This document shows positions 20,757 through 31,370 of a stretch of 44,768 bases of DNA, one piece after another. The position numbers and the translations under genes are program-made. This DNA is from Circinella minor (taxonomy: Eukaryota; Mucoromycota; Mucoromycetes; Mucorales; Lichtheimiaceae), in the NCBI GenBank assembly GCA_016758965.1, contig JAEPRB010000296.1:1-44768 (forward strand), in the 5' to 3' direction. The notes beneath the pieces were generated by a model. It was not told the DNA's origin, did not search any database, and was given only the letters and a program-made list of their open reading frames with translations. Numbering within the stretch: the stretch's first letter is position 1; every line of letters begins with the position of its first letter.

Positions 20757-20918
20757 GGACGACGAGGGCCTTTGACAGATCATCCGATCTGTCATAAATT
20801 AACTCTTTACTATCTTCGGATAGTAACGAGGTCGATGATCCAGGTTGGGCACTGGGGAGGAGGGTCCTGACGCAATGCCACCTCCACGTGGTAGGACCTG
20901 TCAACGTAGCTTTTTTTT
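20757..20918 (+). ncRNA. Candidate structured RNA gene, family unknown
   Basis: A GC-rich island in AT-rich DNA with three clear plus-strand hairpins. First, TGACAGATC/GATCTGTCA (9 bp, loop ATCC, 20773-20794). Second, TTACTATC/GATAGTAA (8 bp) closed by a UUCG tetraloop (20807-20826). Third, GGTCCT/AGGACC (20863-20898) enclosing CCAC/GTGG. TTGACAG at 20772 can alternatively pair with CTGTCAA at 20898-20904 to close the whole domain. An eight-T run at 20911-20918 would end RNA polymerase III transcription. AGGTCGATGATCC (20829-20841) loosely resembles a B box. It does not match tRNA, 5S, U1-U6, SRP or RNase P RNA motifs as I remember them. It could also be transposon-derived. Confidence 0.4.
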
Positions 20919-20919
20919 A

Positions 20920-22211
20920 AGAAAAAAAAAGTTGCGGCCAAGAGCATTGCAATCTTTATTATTATTAATATTTTATTATGATGTGTGTTATTATAAATAA
21001 ATTGTCTTTTTTTTATTGCTTCCAAAATGTATTGTCATCTCTATATAATAGAGAATATAAAATAATGAAAAATTGATCAAAGTGGAAAATTGAATCAATG
21101 ATTACCATAGCAATAATATATGTAAAAGAGTAACTACAGTGGGCTGTAATATTTGAATTGAACATAAAAAGAATCAAGTGCTGCTTGAAAGAGATGAACA
21201 AACAGCGAGATGAATTCCTTCTCTCATATATTTATTTTTATTATGGTGAACAGACTCAATTATATACTGGTGGCCACAATTATAATCAATTTATTTTATA
21301 CTTTATTTGGATCCGGTATCATGGTAATATAAGAGAGATAATTGTCTTTTAGTACGTAACAAATAATTCATATACGTGTTTAACATGTATACGATAAAGG
21401 ACATACAACAAGAAAAATAAAAGACAAACGAATTGGTAATCTTTATTTTAGTCTTTCATATTTTCTGTTGTTGTTGAAAACGAAAAGCCATTCTTAAGAT
21501 GCACTACTTGAAAGTATTTCAGCTTTTGTTTTTTATAATCATGGCCTTTTCCTCTTTTTTCATATATCTACGTACTTAACAATACTAATACTAAAATAGG
21601 GTCCTTCATACCATTGATAGCAATGGTATCAAGTGAGAATTAAAAAAAAAGTTCACGGGGGGCATAAAAAAGAAAAAAAAGAATACGATTCAGATCTCTT
21701 GAAGCAGTCCATGTCAAAGAAGAATTAGGCTGTGACATTCCATCGCCATGACAATGACTCTTAACAACCGTTTTATTTACTTTGTTAACAAACAACATAT
21801 TGAAAAAAAAAAGGTCTAGAATTTTTAAAAAGGCACTTGTCCAAATTTAGAACAACCCATCACATGATCCAATTTTTACCAAGACAATGGATAAAAAAAT
21901 ACTTTTCCTTTTTTTTTTTTTTTTCCTGGTTGAATTTCCGATTCACAAGATTAAAAAGGGGTTGTCTTTGCTGCGGTTCCGTGATTTTCTTTTCATCACA
22001 CACGAACGAAAAATATCAGCATTGTGTTTCCTTGTAACTGGTAAGTAGTGTACAAACTATTCTTTTATTATTTAATTTATTTATCGTCATGTACCTTAAA
22101 AGTCATGACCTAATTTTACTTTTACATTGTGTTTTTTTTAACTATACTTATTCTTTTACTTATATCACTTTTGTTTTTTAACTAACTTTTTTGTTTTCTT
22201 TTTTGATAGAC
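20920..22211. other. Noncoding stretch
   Basis: No supported gene. Short frames near 21158 and 21837 are AT- or T-rich and end without recognisable motifs. A GTAAGT at 22042 looks like a donor, but none of the three frames before it joins the next open segment. Confidence 0.4.
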
Positions 22212-23330
22212 AAATGACAATGAATGTGCATGGCTTTCGATAGAGCAAGTGTTTGAGAAACAGTTGTTTTATTGTTTAGTTAATGCAATGGTCGTCCCTC
22301 ATTGTTGGCCATCCGGTGTATAACCTTACCAAAGTTGTTTGGTTCCACCCCCATTCACTCGGAATTGTGTGCAAAAACTTATTTGTATGTCATATAATTA
22401 TCAGTAGACTTTCAAGTTTTTGCTGGCTTCATACTTTTAGTGTGATAAAGCACATGGTAAAGGAAAAATCATTTCGTATATTGAGAGGTGAAATTTTAAA
22501 ATCTGAACAAGAACTTTTATGAATGACTTTTTTTTTTCAAGCTTTATCAAGATCAAGTCTTTATAACGGACAAGTACTGTTTATTTGGGCTTACACTGGT
22601 GCCAATATTGCAGAAAAAGCCGGTTGCACCTTTAACTGTACATTCATAACGCGTGAAAAACAATTCTTATCTATACGCAAGTGAATGACTGATATGATAT
22701 GATAGAGGAAACAATTGTAGTAAAGTAAGTGTTATAAAGCTTGGTAATGGTGGAGAAATAAAGAGAAATAAAAAACACGACATGCGTTATCTTTTTTCTT
22801 GTAAAAGAATTTCATTCACCTTTTATTTTAAGTTTGTCAGATTAAAAAAAGCAAGAAAGGTCCGTATTTTGGTTCCGAATGAAGTGAATTCCAAGTTATT
22901 CTTATGTTACTGTATAATTGTTGTGCTAACAAGGTAATGACTTAATAATGAGATAAACAAGATGAATGGGTGCCAAGATCAATGTACAAAGATGTATAAT
23001 TTTATCACTGTACTGACTTTTTGCTACTTATAGGAACTACTTCTTCCACAGAGTCACCATTGTTGATATGTCTTGTTCAAGATAAAATCCGATTCTTTAT
23101 TACTTTACGTACAAAACAGTGTGTTTTTGTGGCAACAGGGTAAATGTATTTAATATCTTATAATTATTTGGTTTATCATATCAATAATTACGAAAGATAT
23201 GCAATTTATTACCTCAAGAACAAACAATTTTATTTAATTAATTATATTTTTGGGTTAAATATATAGATATCGCAAATGGCGTGATCATTGTAACGTACTA
23301 GGGAGTTCCGAGGAGGAAGGAATGGATTAG
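22212..23330 (+). CDS. Possible four-exon gene or gene relic, unrecognised
   Basis: Four open segments bounded by splice-like signals join in one frame. They are 22212-22316 (after TTTTTTGATAG; NDNECAWLSIEQVFEKQLFY...), 22542-22651 (after TTTTTTTTTCAAG; LYNGQVLFIWAYTGANIAEK...), 23034-23139 (after a TACTGAC branch site and CTTATAG; STESPLLICLVQDKIRFFIT...) and 23268-23330 (YRKWRDHCNVLGSSEEEGMD, stop). The third exon with donor ACAGG|GTAAAT is the best supported. The donors of the first two (GTGTAT, GTGAAA) are weak, an alternative frame also reads through the second segment, and no initiator exon was found. It is either a relic or a gene with an unseen first exon. The product family is unknown. 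Confidence 0.25.
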
Positions 23331-23690
23331 TATAGATAATATCTTACTAGGTTTCCTCATGCAAGAAAGCCGAGTCATAAAGAACCAAAGGAGAGTTCTA
23401 TGGCGAATCGACACCTTTTGATGTCGCAGATCACTGATCTTTTTTCTGGGAAACACAATACACGCTTAGGTTTTGGATTCCAATGCCGAGTCATGACGAT
23501 CAGAGAGTATTGTATGGCGTTGCCTTGAGTAATGATAAGCGCGTAGGTTTTAGTGAGTTACAAAGCCAAGTCATGATGATCAAAATGTATCGTATGGCGT
23601 TGCAAACTGTCATCTTCCGAGGTTCTCATCCATGGAACCGAGTCATAAATATGGCGATTGAGCATCCCCGAGCGAATGAGTGACTGGATG
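23300..23690. repeat. Degenerate repeats around GCCGAGTCATGA / TATGGCG
   Basis: Related phrases recur: GCCGAGTCATAA (23369), GCCGAGTCATGACGATCAGA (23485), GCCAAGTCATGATGATCAAA (23565) and ACCGAGTCATAA (23637). After the first three copies, a phrase resembling GTATnGTATGGCGTTGC or TTCTATGGCG follows. TTCCGAGG also occurs twice (near 23304 and 23614). Spacings are uneven (116, 80 and 72 bp). The block is less AT-rich than its flanks and looks like a decayed tandem array or a diverged element. Confidence 0.6.
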
Positions 23691-23699
23691 TCTATTTTT

Positions 23700-26600
23700 T
23701 TCTTTTGACTACTTTGGGTGAAGCGTAGTTTTCCACTTTACAAAAAACTTTGTATATTGGCGCTGTACTTTATATCCTGGAGTAGAAGGACTGCGAGATC
23801 AAGGGATTGCCACGCCATATTCTCAATACAGGTTGGGAGTGGTTGGGAGCCCTTGATACGTCCTTCTTTTTCTTATTACTTTCTTCGGGTGGGGAATGAG
23901 TGAAAGCAAGATGGGTGACCAAAAGAAGAGTAGTAGTTGTTTAAAATGATGATACTAATCCATTGCCAATATGTTGTGTGCATATATACATGTGTATTAC
24001 ATATGGCATAAAATAATTAAGTCTGACTAAACAATAAAAATAATTATTTTTTAATAAAAATTATTTCACATATCTACAAAAAACGTCTTAATTGATATTA
24101 CGAATAAAAGAAAGCTTTTTTTTTTCATTTTTCTGTGTGAATATTAAATGTCAATATAACAGTATAAACGTGATAGTCGTGTATTGTATAGCCAAAAAGA
24201 TTGTTGATCAATATTTTGTATATTGACCGTAATTAAAAAAAAGAGAGAATACCATGATTGAGCATATCGATTGAAAAAAAAAAAAGTGAATTAATATCAG
24301 ATATATTATGAGTTAAAGCTTTTTTATTAGCCTTTGATTACTTCACATATATAGATATTAAAAGATTGTGCGGTTTTAAAATACCATGCCGCATTTTATC
24401 ATACGTACTATTTTATTAAGCCTAATAAAAGAAATAAATAGCATTATATATAACTGCTATGTATATACAGTATGCAGTATCCTTTTATTATTAATCCGTC
24501 CTTAAAAGTAATTAATTATATCTAGTCCCAATAACTTTCACATCACCTTTATTTTCACACCAAAAATGGGAGATGTAAGTTTGAAATTAACCGGGTCCCT
24601 CTGTATATAATTCGAGCTTTTCTACTTATATGCTTCATTTACGCACATGCTTTCTCATTCGCATTGAGCGTTTGAGTCTAGTTGTTTGTATACAATATGT
24701 TTGTAAAGCTCTGCGTACGATACTAACCATTGAAAAACAAAAGTTAATACGTACGTACATTCTTACAGAGACGAATATACGTATGCTGCATGTCAAAAAG
24801 ATAATTTCAATCTTTTTGTTTTAGAGTACACCTTTATAACGAGGTATCTTTTTCTCTTTCTTCTAGGTATATAAAGAAATTATTGAGAATACTTCGCCAA
24901 AATCGGATCCAATTGTCCAAAGTTTTATTATATTTATAAATATCTTTGCTTTCTCATACACTCTTTCTATTATCACTTGAGTAATTTTTAACATTTTGAC
25001 ACACGATACAGTAATTAATTCAGGTACGTAATGTAAATAATGTGATATCATGGAATATTATACGCCTTATTATAGATATACACTAATCGTATAATAATTT
25101 CAATTTATTGTATCATATACATTTGTATATACGTATTATATACTGTAATATGAGCGTGTCAAAAGTGTGAATAGTTTTAATAAATGAAAAAGTTGTTATG
25201 GCGACATTGTCGTAACGATGGAATGACACGACTTGATCTTTATTCGTCAGGCATTAAGTCATTCCAGTAGATTTTACACTCGTTTTTTTTTTTTTTTTTT
25301 TTTTTTTACTATAAGAAATTGGTGTCATTTAACTATGCAAGAATTTTCATGCAGTTTATATGTTGACCCTATTTGGATATTACAAGTTGAACTTTCAGAA
25401 ATATATTTTATTAAACTACGTAATTAAAATATATTTCAACTATTGTACCTTATGTCTTGATGAAGTTGAATTGATCCATGATCGTGATATATTTCCCAAT
25501 GATATAAGAAGTATATAACACCCGGGAACAAAATTACTATTGACAAGTTTCCCACATGACGATTATCTATACGTAGTATTGATATTAATAGAATGAATAT
25601 ATATATGTTCTAGTTTAGGGTCACGGATGATCAACTGTTATTTAAAAAATGCATACTGATAATAATGGTTCACCACCAACAACATAAACTATTACATGTC
25701 CAACAAAAATATAAACTTATACTACACTTAGCTACGTTTTGTACTTTATTCATACAAATGTAAAAAAAAATACTATCTCCTTCATTAAAAACTTCAAAAA
25801 GAAAAAATATATGTACTTCTAGCATTGAATTAATGGATTACTTATATATTTCGTGTAATGGCTGAACTTGATTAAATGGATCACAAGCTTAGTCAATATG
25901 ATTATTGTCAGTGAAAAGAATAGCTACGTAAACCATTAGCAGGGTTATTTTTTTGGGGGGTCTCTTTTGAGAGCTTGTGAAGAAAAGAGTCCAAGTATAG
26001 ATTTATATGATGGCTTCTGCCGCTAAATATGACGATAAAAGTATACACAGGGTGACCAGTATAAGGAACAACCATTACACTCATATCTAAAAAAGAATAA
26101 AATAGGTTCTTCCCATTGAATGTCATACATTTGCCTCTAAAAAATATACAAGTATGTAGCCAGATGTTGCTTTAAAAAATATATAAATAGTACGTACGTA
26201 TCGGTTAAAATAATAATAATTATAGTTAAGAATGTAAAAGTAAAATGAGACAATGATTTTTAAGGTTACATGACTATAATTTGTACAGTATTAATAAAAT
26301 AAAAACGATATAATTCATGTCTAAGAGACCTGTAAAATAATGTTTATCTTTGTATCCCGCTTAAAGCGATTGCATCAGTACGATCATTTAAACTCGTATA
26401 ATTATAATATTTATTTTATGGTAATTAGAGGCTTGGCTTAATGTCATACCACCAATCATTGCTGCAAAGGGATTTTGCAAGATACTTCTGAGTCCATGCA
26501 TAACAATAGCGGCGTCTTTATTTTATTTTTATTTTTTTATTTTTTGATCTGTTGACTTGTAGTACCCATGAATTTTATGCCACCATCAGAAATCATATTG

Positions 26601-28059
26601 ATCATTATTTTCAGTACTGATTGTATAGAATGGCTTAGTATAATGCTGTATAGAAAAAAAAAAGTAGTTTTTCAAATCGATGAACAAATGTACGTATTTA
26701 TATATTTTTGTTCAAAACTTATCAATGAACTGTCCTTATGTAATCTGATTTATCTCAATATTAATCGAGTCTAAATCAATATTATCCCTGTTGTTTTTTT
26801 GTAAACCTTGCAAAACTTCTATCGGCCTTTGTGCGAGCTCATTTTGTTTATTGATATGAATTAACAGACGTTACTAGAGAAAAATGAAATCCAAGGTATT
26901 TAATTTAAAAGTAGTAGAGCATAGGAAAGAATTCATTGGATGTAAACTTAAGCTTGAGAAATATTGTTATTCACAAACATTAGGACTTCATATTAAGATT
27001 GTTCCACTCAGAACCAGAAAAAAAAAAGAACAGAACAGAAAGATGAGAAAAAAATACAGTACGCTACTTGATGACGAAAATTAATCAACTCGTAAATGAA
27101 AATCTATATGTTTCTAATATAAAAACTCTATAGATGCAGATTAAGAATTATTATACGTAGAGTCATTAACGAAAATATTATGTTTTCTCGAGTTCGGTTT
27201 GCCTAGATATGACAAAATACAACCTCATTTTTTTTTTAAAAAAAGAATAGCCACTTTTTGGATTGAAAATATTCCCCACTCGTATATAAAAAACATTACT
27301 TGTTTTGAATATGTATAATCTATTTCTTCAAATATGATAGTCCATTATTGAAAAAACTGCGCACACAGAAAGGGGTAGTCAAATATAATTTAGCGTGTAT
27401 ATAAATATAGAAAAGATTTTTTTTGGTTCTGTACGACGTATGTGTACATAAATAACTATTAAAGTTAATATAGTACAAGATCTACTGCTTTTGATTATGT
27501 ATATTATGAAATATATATATATATATACTTTAAAACTTTTTTCATGGTCCTGTGAGTTATATATATTATTTAAACACAAACAGTTTTTCTTTTTATGTGT
27601 GTAACTGAATCAGATGATTATAAAAGGAGTAAATTGTTTTTTTGTTGGTTAGTAAATTATAACCTCCGATAAATAGAAACACGTTTTTGCATGATTTTAT
27701 CTATTTTATTTTGACGGCGCGTATTACTTTGTAGGGGTCGTAATAAAAGAAAAATCTATGAGTGACAAACATTAAATATATAAAAGAAAATTCTTTATCT
27801 CTCCCCTTAACAATAAATAATAAAAAGATAAGTATTATGTGTACTACTATATAATATATACATTTATATTTTTTCTTTCTTTTTTTGCCTTTCTAGGACT
27901 TAAATCCGTGAAAAACATATCACGTTACGTAAATAATTATTTCAATATATATAAAAGAATGTTTTTTTTACTACTTTCTTTTTATATGTATCTTATTATA
28001 ATTATACATTTATTGTCCATCTTTTATTTTGATATATTACACTATAAAAAAAGAATACA
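23700..28059. other. 4.3-kb AT-rich gene desert
   Basis: No convincing gene. Frames near 24630, 25233, 26568, 26884 and 27839 are AT-rich and without motifs. On the minus strand near 26525-26425 a short protein-like stretch (DAAIVMHGLRSILQNPFAAM, then IGGMTLSQAS) stands out. Another lies near 26130-25910 (DIQWEEPILFFFRYECNGCS). Both may be exon remnants of a decayed gene. TACGTA and GTACGTAC tetramer clusters are frequent throughout. Confidence 0.4.
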
Positions 28060-28591
28060 ATGTCAATCGAACACGAGCAACCACGATTTTCAAGTATTAC
28101 TGATACAACAGAATATGTAGTTTTTTTCGATTATCATATTAGAACAAACCGGGGTATATATTTGAATACGTACAGTGTTTTTCTTAAAGCTGAAATTGAT
28201 TAATAAATTGATATGTATTTTTTTTTATTGATACGTAGTTATTTCCCAAGATATCATCCCAGTTGAAGGAATGAGCAATGACGAAAAAGTCAAATTTTAT
28301 GAATTGATTGAATCATTAAAACCATTATACGAACGATTACATCAGCTTATACCTCTTTTTCTTTATATCACTCAAAACAAGGATGCAACCGAACGTTTGA
28401 TCATTTTAAAATATATATTTCATGATCAAGTCGAATTTCTGAAACAAAACAAGTATATCATGACTTTGGAAAATTTATATCGACTTCAAAAGCAATTTTT
28501 TGGGTATTTTGTATATGTAAGAGATGCAGTGGAAAAAAGACAGCGTCAAGAAAAAGAACTTTGTGATCAATTTAATCTATTAAATATATAA
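28060..28591 (+). CDS. Small helical protein, unrecognised
   Basis: Exon 1 is 28060-28093 (MSIEHEQPRFS) and exon 2 is 28239-28591, ending at TAA, giving about 128 residues. The donor CAA|GTATTA is needed for phase; acceptors at 28238, 28250 and 28262 all keep the same frame, so a few residues at the junction are uncertain. The second exon is strongly protein-like and predicted all-helical: DEKVKFYELIESLKPLYERL, then LYITQNKDATERLIILKYIF, and DAVEKRQRQEKELCDQFNLL at the end. It has no membrane segment or signal peptide. The helix-rich pattern could fit a subunit of a larger complex, but I cannot name the family. The next gene is convergent on the minus strand. Confidence 0.6.
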
Positions 28592-29518
28592 AAAGTTGAT
28601 ATCTTTCAATGTATTCATTATGTTGAATATATATTGAACCTAATATTACATATATACCCAAAATAAAATATTATATCTTCTTAAAGAAAGACATTTATTA
28701 TTTTTATTGATTTTAAAAACGTATATGTTTATTTGGTTTTTCTAGATTTGTGTGAATTATTATTTTCTCATTCAGAATGGATCATACATTGTGTGAGGGA
28801 TATAGTATTATATACAATTTTTGTTAGAGTTTTTTTTTTTTAAATTTTTGATGAATTACGTTGTTCAAATATTAATGTACCCCGATTCTATAACCTTGAT
28901 ACAATTTGATGGTACCTTTTTTGTCCCAATAATTAAGATGAATATATAATCACTGAAAAAAAAAACATACGTTATTTTTTTTTTTTTGCCTATTTACCTA
29001 TCTATTATTAGTTAAAATAAATCATTATTTTACTTTCATGAGATTTTGAATAATCAAGGTTCAAAAAAACCGTTTACATTCACTTGGAATAAATAGAACA
29101 CGCCTTTTATGTAGATATTATAATATTCATATGTAAATTATTGTTATTACTATTACCTATTAATAATTATTATAATAATAATTGTCATGATAAGTAGGAC
29201 AGTGCCTATTAAATCCACATCTACATAATAAATTATTAACAACTTTAGGATCATTAAACAGTTTGTAAATAAAGACGAAAAAAAAAAATGATGCCATATA
29301 TAAATAAGTTTATAATAATGCACATGTATTTTTGATAAATTTTCATAGAGTAATATTGTATCAACAAAATTCTATATAGACGAAAAGAAGAAATGAGAGC
29401 AGGGTGAAAGAAAAAAGAAATATATATATCTAAAAATATGTATATAAATCAAAAAGTTGTATGATAAAAGAAAAAGCTAGTAATGGTAAATTATCCAATG
29501 TACGTATAATAGAAGAAT
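28592..29518. terminator. Convergent 3' spacer
   Basis: AT-rich DNA between two convergent genes. AATAAA-type signals (AAAATAAAAT at 28660, AATAAATAGA at 29089) and T-runs are present. No gene seen. Confidence 0.4.
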
Positions 29519-30992
29519 TTAGATATCACGAACAATAGCTTCAGGTTCTAAACCTTGATAAATAATACGATAAACAGTAGTAAAAAGTGGAAAATCTTTG
29601 ACCATATTTCTTGCAGTCAAAAATTCATTGACTTCCTTAGCAGTTAAAGTACCTTGAAGTTTTTGACCATTTAATAATTCTTTTTCTAAAACATCAATTG
29701 GTTTACCAGTTTTAATAAATGCTTCAGAAACTTTTCTGTTACGTCCTCCCATACATGTAGTTAAAAGGTCCGCAACACCGCATGATTCTATATTTTATGC
29801 AAATAAAAAGTAAATAACCAGCTTTTTACAAATCTTCATTATATTTATAAAATATAAAATTTTACCAAAGAAAGTTTCTGTTTGAACAACATCACCAAAA
29901 AAGGTTTGTCCAAATTTACGCATTTCTAATAATCCTCGACGAACAATAGCAGCTTTTGTATTACTACCATAACTAATAATATAAATAATAAGATTTTTCC
30001 CAACAAAAATAAACAAAAGATCAATAACAAGTAATAATAATAAAGAGAACCCAACAAAAAATAAAAAAAAAATTAAAATTGTTTACCCTAGACCATCTGA
30101 AAGACCAGCACCTACAGCAACTACATTTTTTAATGCACCACATAACTCAACACCAGCTGAATCACGTATGACATTAACACGGAAATAAGGTGTATTAAAC
30201 AAGTTAAAAAACATTTCACCTTCTTTTTCTTCTCCTTTACAACCAATAGTTGTTTCACAAAACTTTTCTTCTGCAACTTCGTTTGCAATATTTGCTCCAC
30301 TTAAGGAAGCCACGTTAATTCCTAAACGTCGTGAGATCTCTTCTGAAAATAATGTTACTCCTTCTGCATTAATTTCTAATCCTTTAATAAGTGAAATGGC
30401 TTTTGCATTCGATGCAATGTGACCTGTCATTTTGTCACATACACTTGGAACAAACTGATGAGGTAAAACAAATACCAAAACAGTCGCGTCTTGACAAGCT
30501 TCTAAAAGATCAGGTGTAGCCTTAATATTGGGACCTAATTTATGACCTGGAAGATATCTTTGTTTTTTTTATCATATGTTACTTAGCAATCTTTTATTAT
30601 TATTATTATACATATGAGTAAATATGTATAAGAAGAAGAAAGAAAGAAGGAGAGAGAAGAAGATAGAAGAAAAAACAAAAAACAAAATAGATCATAGACT
30701 TACTTTGGATTTTCTTGTTCTCTATTAATCAAAGTTGTCAACTTTTCACCATTAAATAATTCTTCAAATACCCATAAACGTACTTCAGGTTCGAACTGGT
30801 TTGAATGCTTTAAAACATTTTGACCGATAATCTTACATACAACAGACCCCCTATTTTAATAACAAGTTAATATATATTATTATTTGTATATATAATTTTA
30901 TATAATAAGAAGATAAGAAAGAATATTTACCAGTTACCAGATCCTATTAAGCATACGCGTTCTTTTGTAAAAGTAGAAGTAGTCGATAACAT
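29519..30992 (-). CDS. Glycerol-3-phosphate dehydrogenase, NAD+
   Basis: Five minus-strand exons, 30992-30931, 30850-30704, 30557-30087, 29972-29866 and 29787-29519, join in phase to 351 residues, the normal family length. The N-terminal Rossmann turn is GSGNWG (17-22) in [16 protein letters not shown]. The substrate/catalytic region includes [20 protein letters not shown], whose lysine is the family's active-site lysine. It is followed by the family signature [20 protein letters not shown] and [20 protein letters not shown]. The enzyme reduces dihydroxyacetone phosphate to glycerol-3-phosphate, feeding glycerol (osmolyte) and glycerolipid synthesis in the cytosol and redox balance. I see no obvious peroxisomal PTS2 at the N-terminus. 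It is divergently transcribed from the CDP-alcohol phosphotransferase, which uses lipids built on its product. Confidence 0.96.
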
Positions 30993-31370
30993 ATTTTTTT
31001 GTTGAAATCGATAATATTTATTATTGTGAACAACAGGAATAAGAGGGCGTCTTAAAAACGCACTGACTACTGGGTATTTATAGTGCATTGAGATGCGTGC
31101 GAGCATCTTTTTTTTTTTTTTTTTGATGGGTACTGGGTCACTGGTAAAAAGTATGAAAGATTTGGGAAATAAAAAAATTACACAATAAAAAATCTCGAGT
31201 GTAAAGATTTTTTAACTCCGGAAAAAAAAAATGGATGGGGAAGTTTTACACACTTCAAAAATCTGTTTCCGGGTAACTTGTTTCTTTTTCGGATACTCTT
31301 CTTTTTTTTTTTTTTTTTTTTTTGTTGTTGTTCTGTCATTTTGTAACATTGGTCTTAATAACGGATTCCA
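30993..31370. promoter_or_regulatory. 378-bp divergent promoter region of two glycerolipid genes
   Basis: This region separates the start codons of glycerol-3-phosphate dehydrogenase (-) and the CDP-alcohol phosphotransferase (+). It contains two T-runs (31109-31124 and 31302-31323) and no open frame. The two ACTGGGT(A/C) motifs near 31068 and 31132 and the two TCCGG elements near 31215 and 31267 are candidates for shared control sites, by inspection only. Confidence 0.5.

Noticed and set aside
20829..20841. B-box-like motif as evidence for a tRNA
   Set aside because: There is no cloverleaf: no acceptor stem, D-arm or anticodon arm fits around it.
20529..20870. 113-codon frame over the structured island
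   Set aside because: It spans the transposon end, homopolymers and a tetranucleotide repeat; RNA structure explains the GC-rich part better.
26884..27084. 66-codon plus-strand frame, Lys-rich
   Set aside because: AT-driven composition, no motif, no splice context, isolated in the desert.
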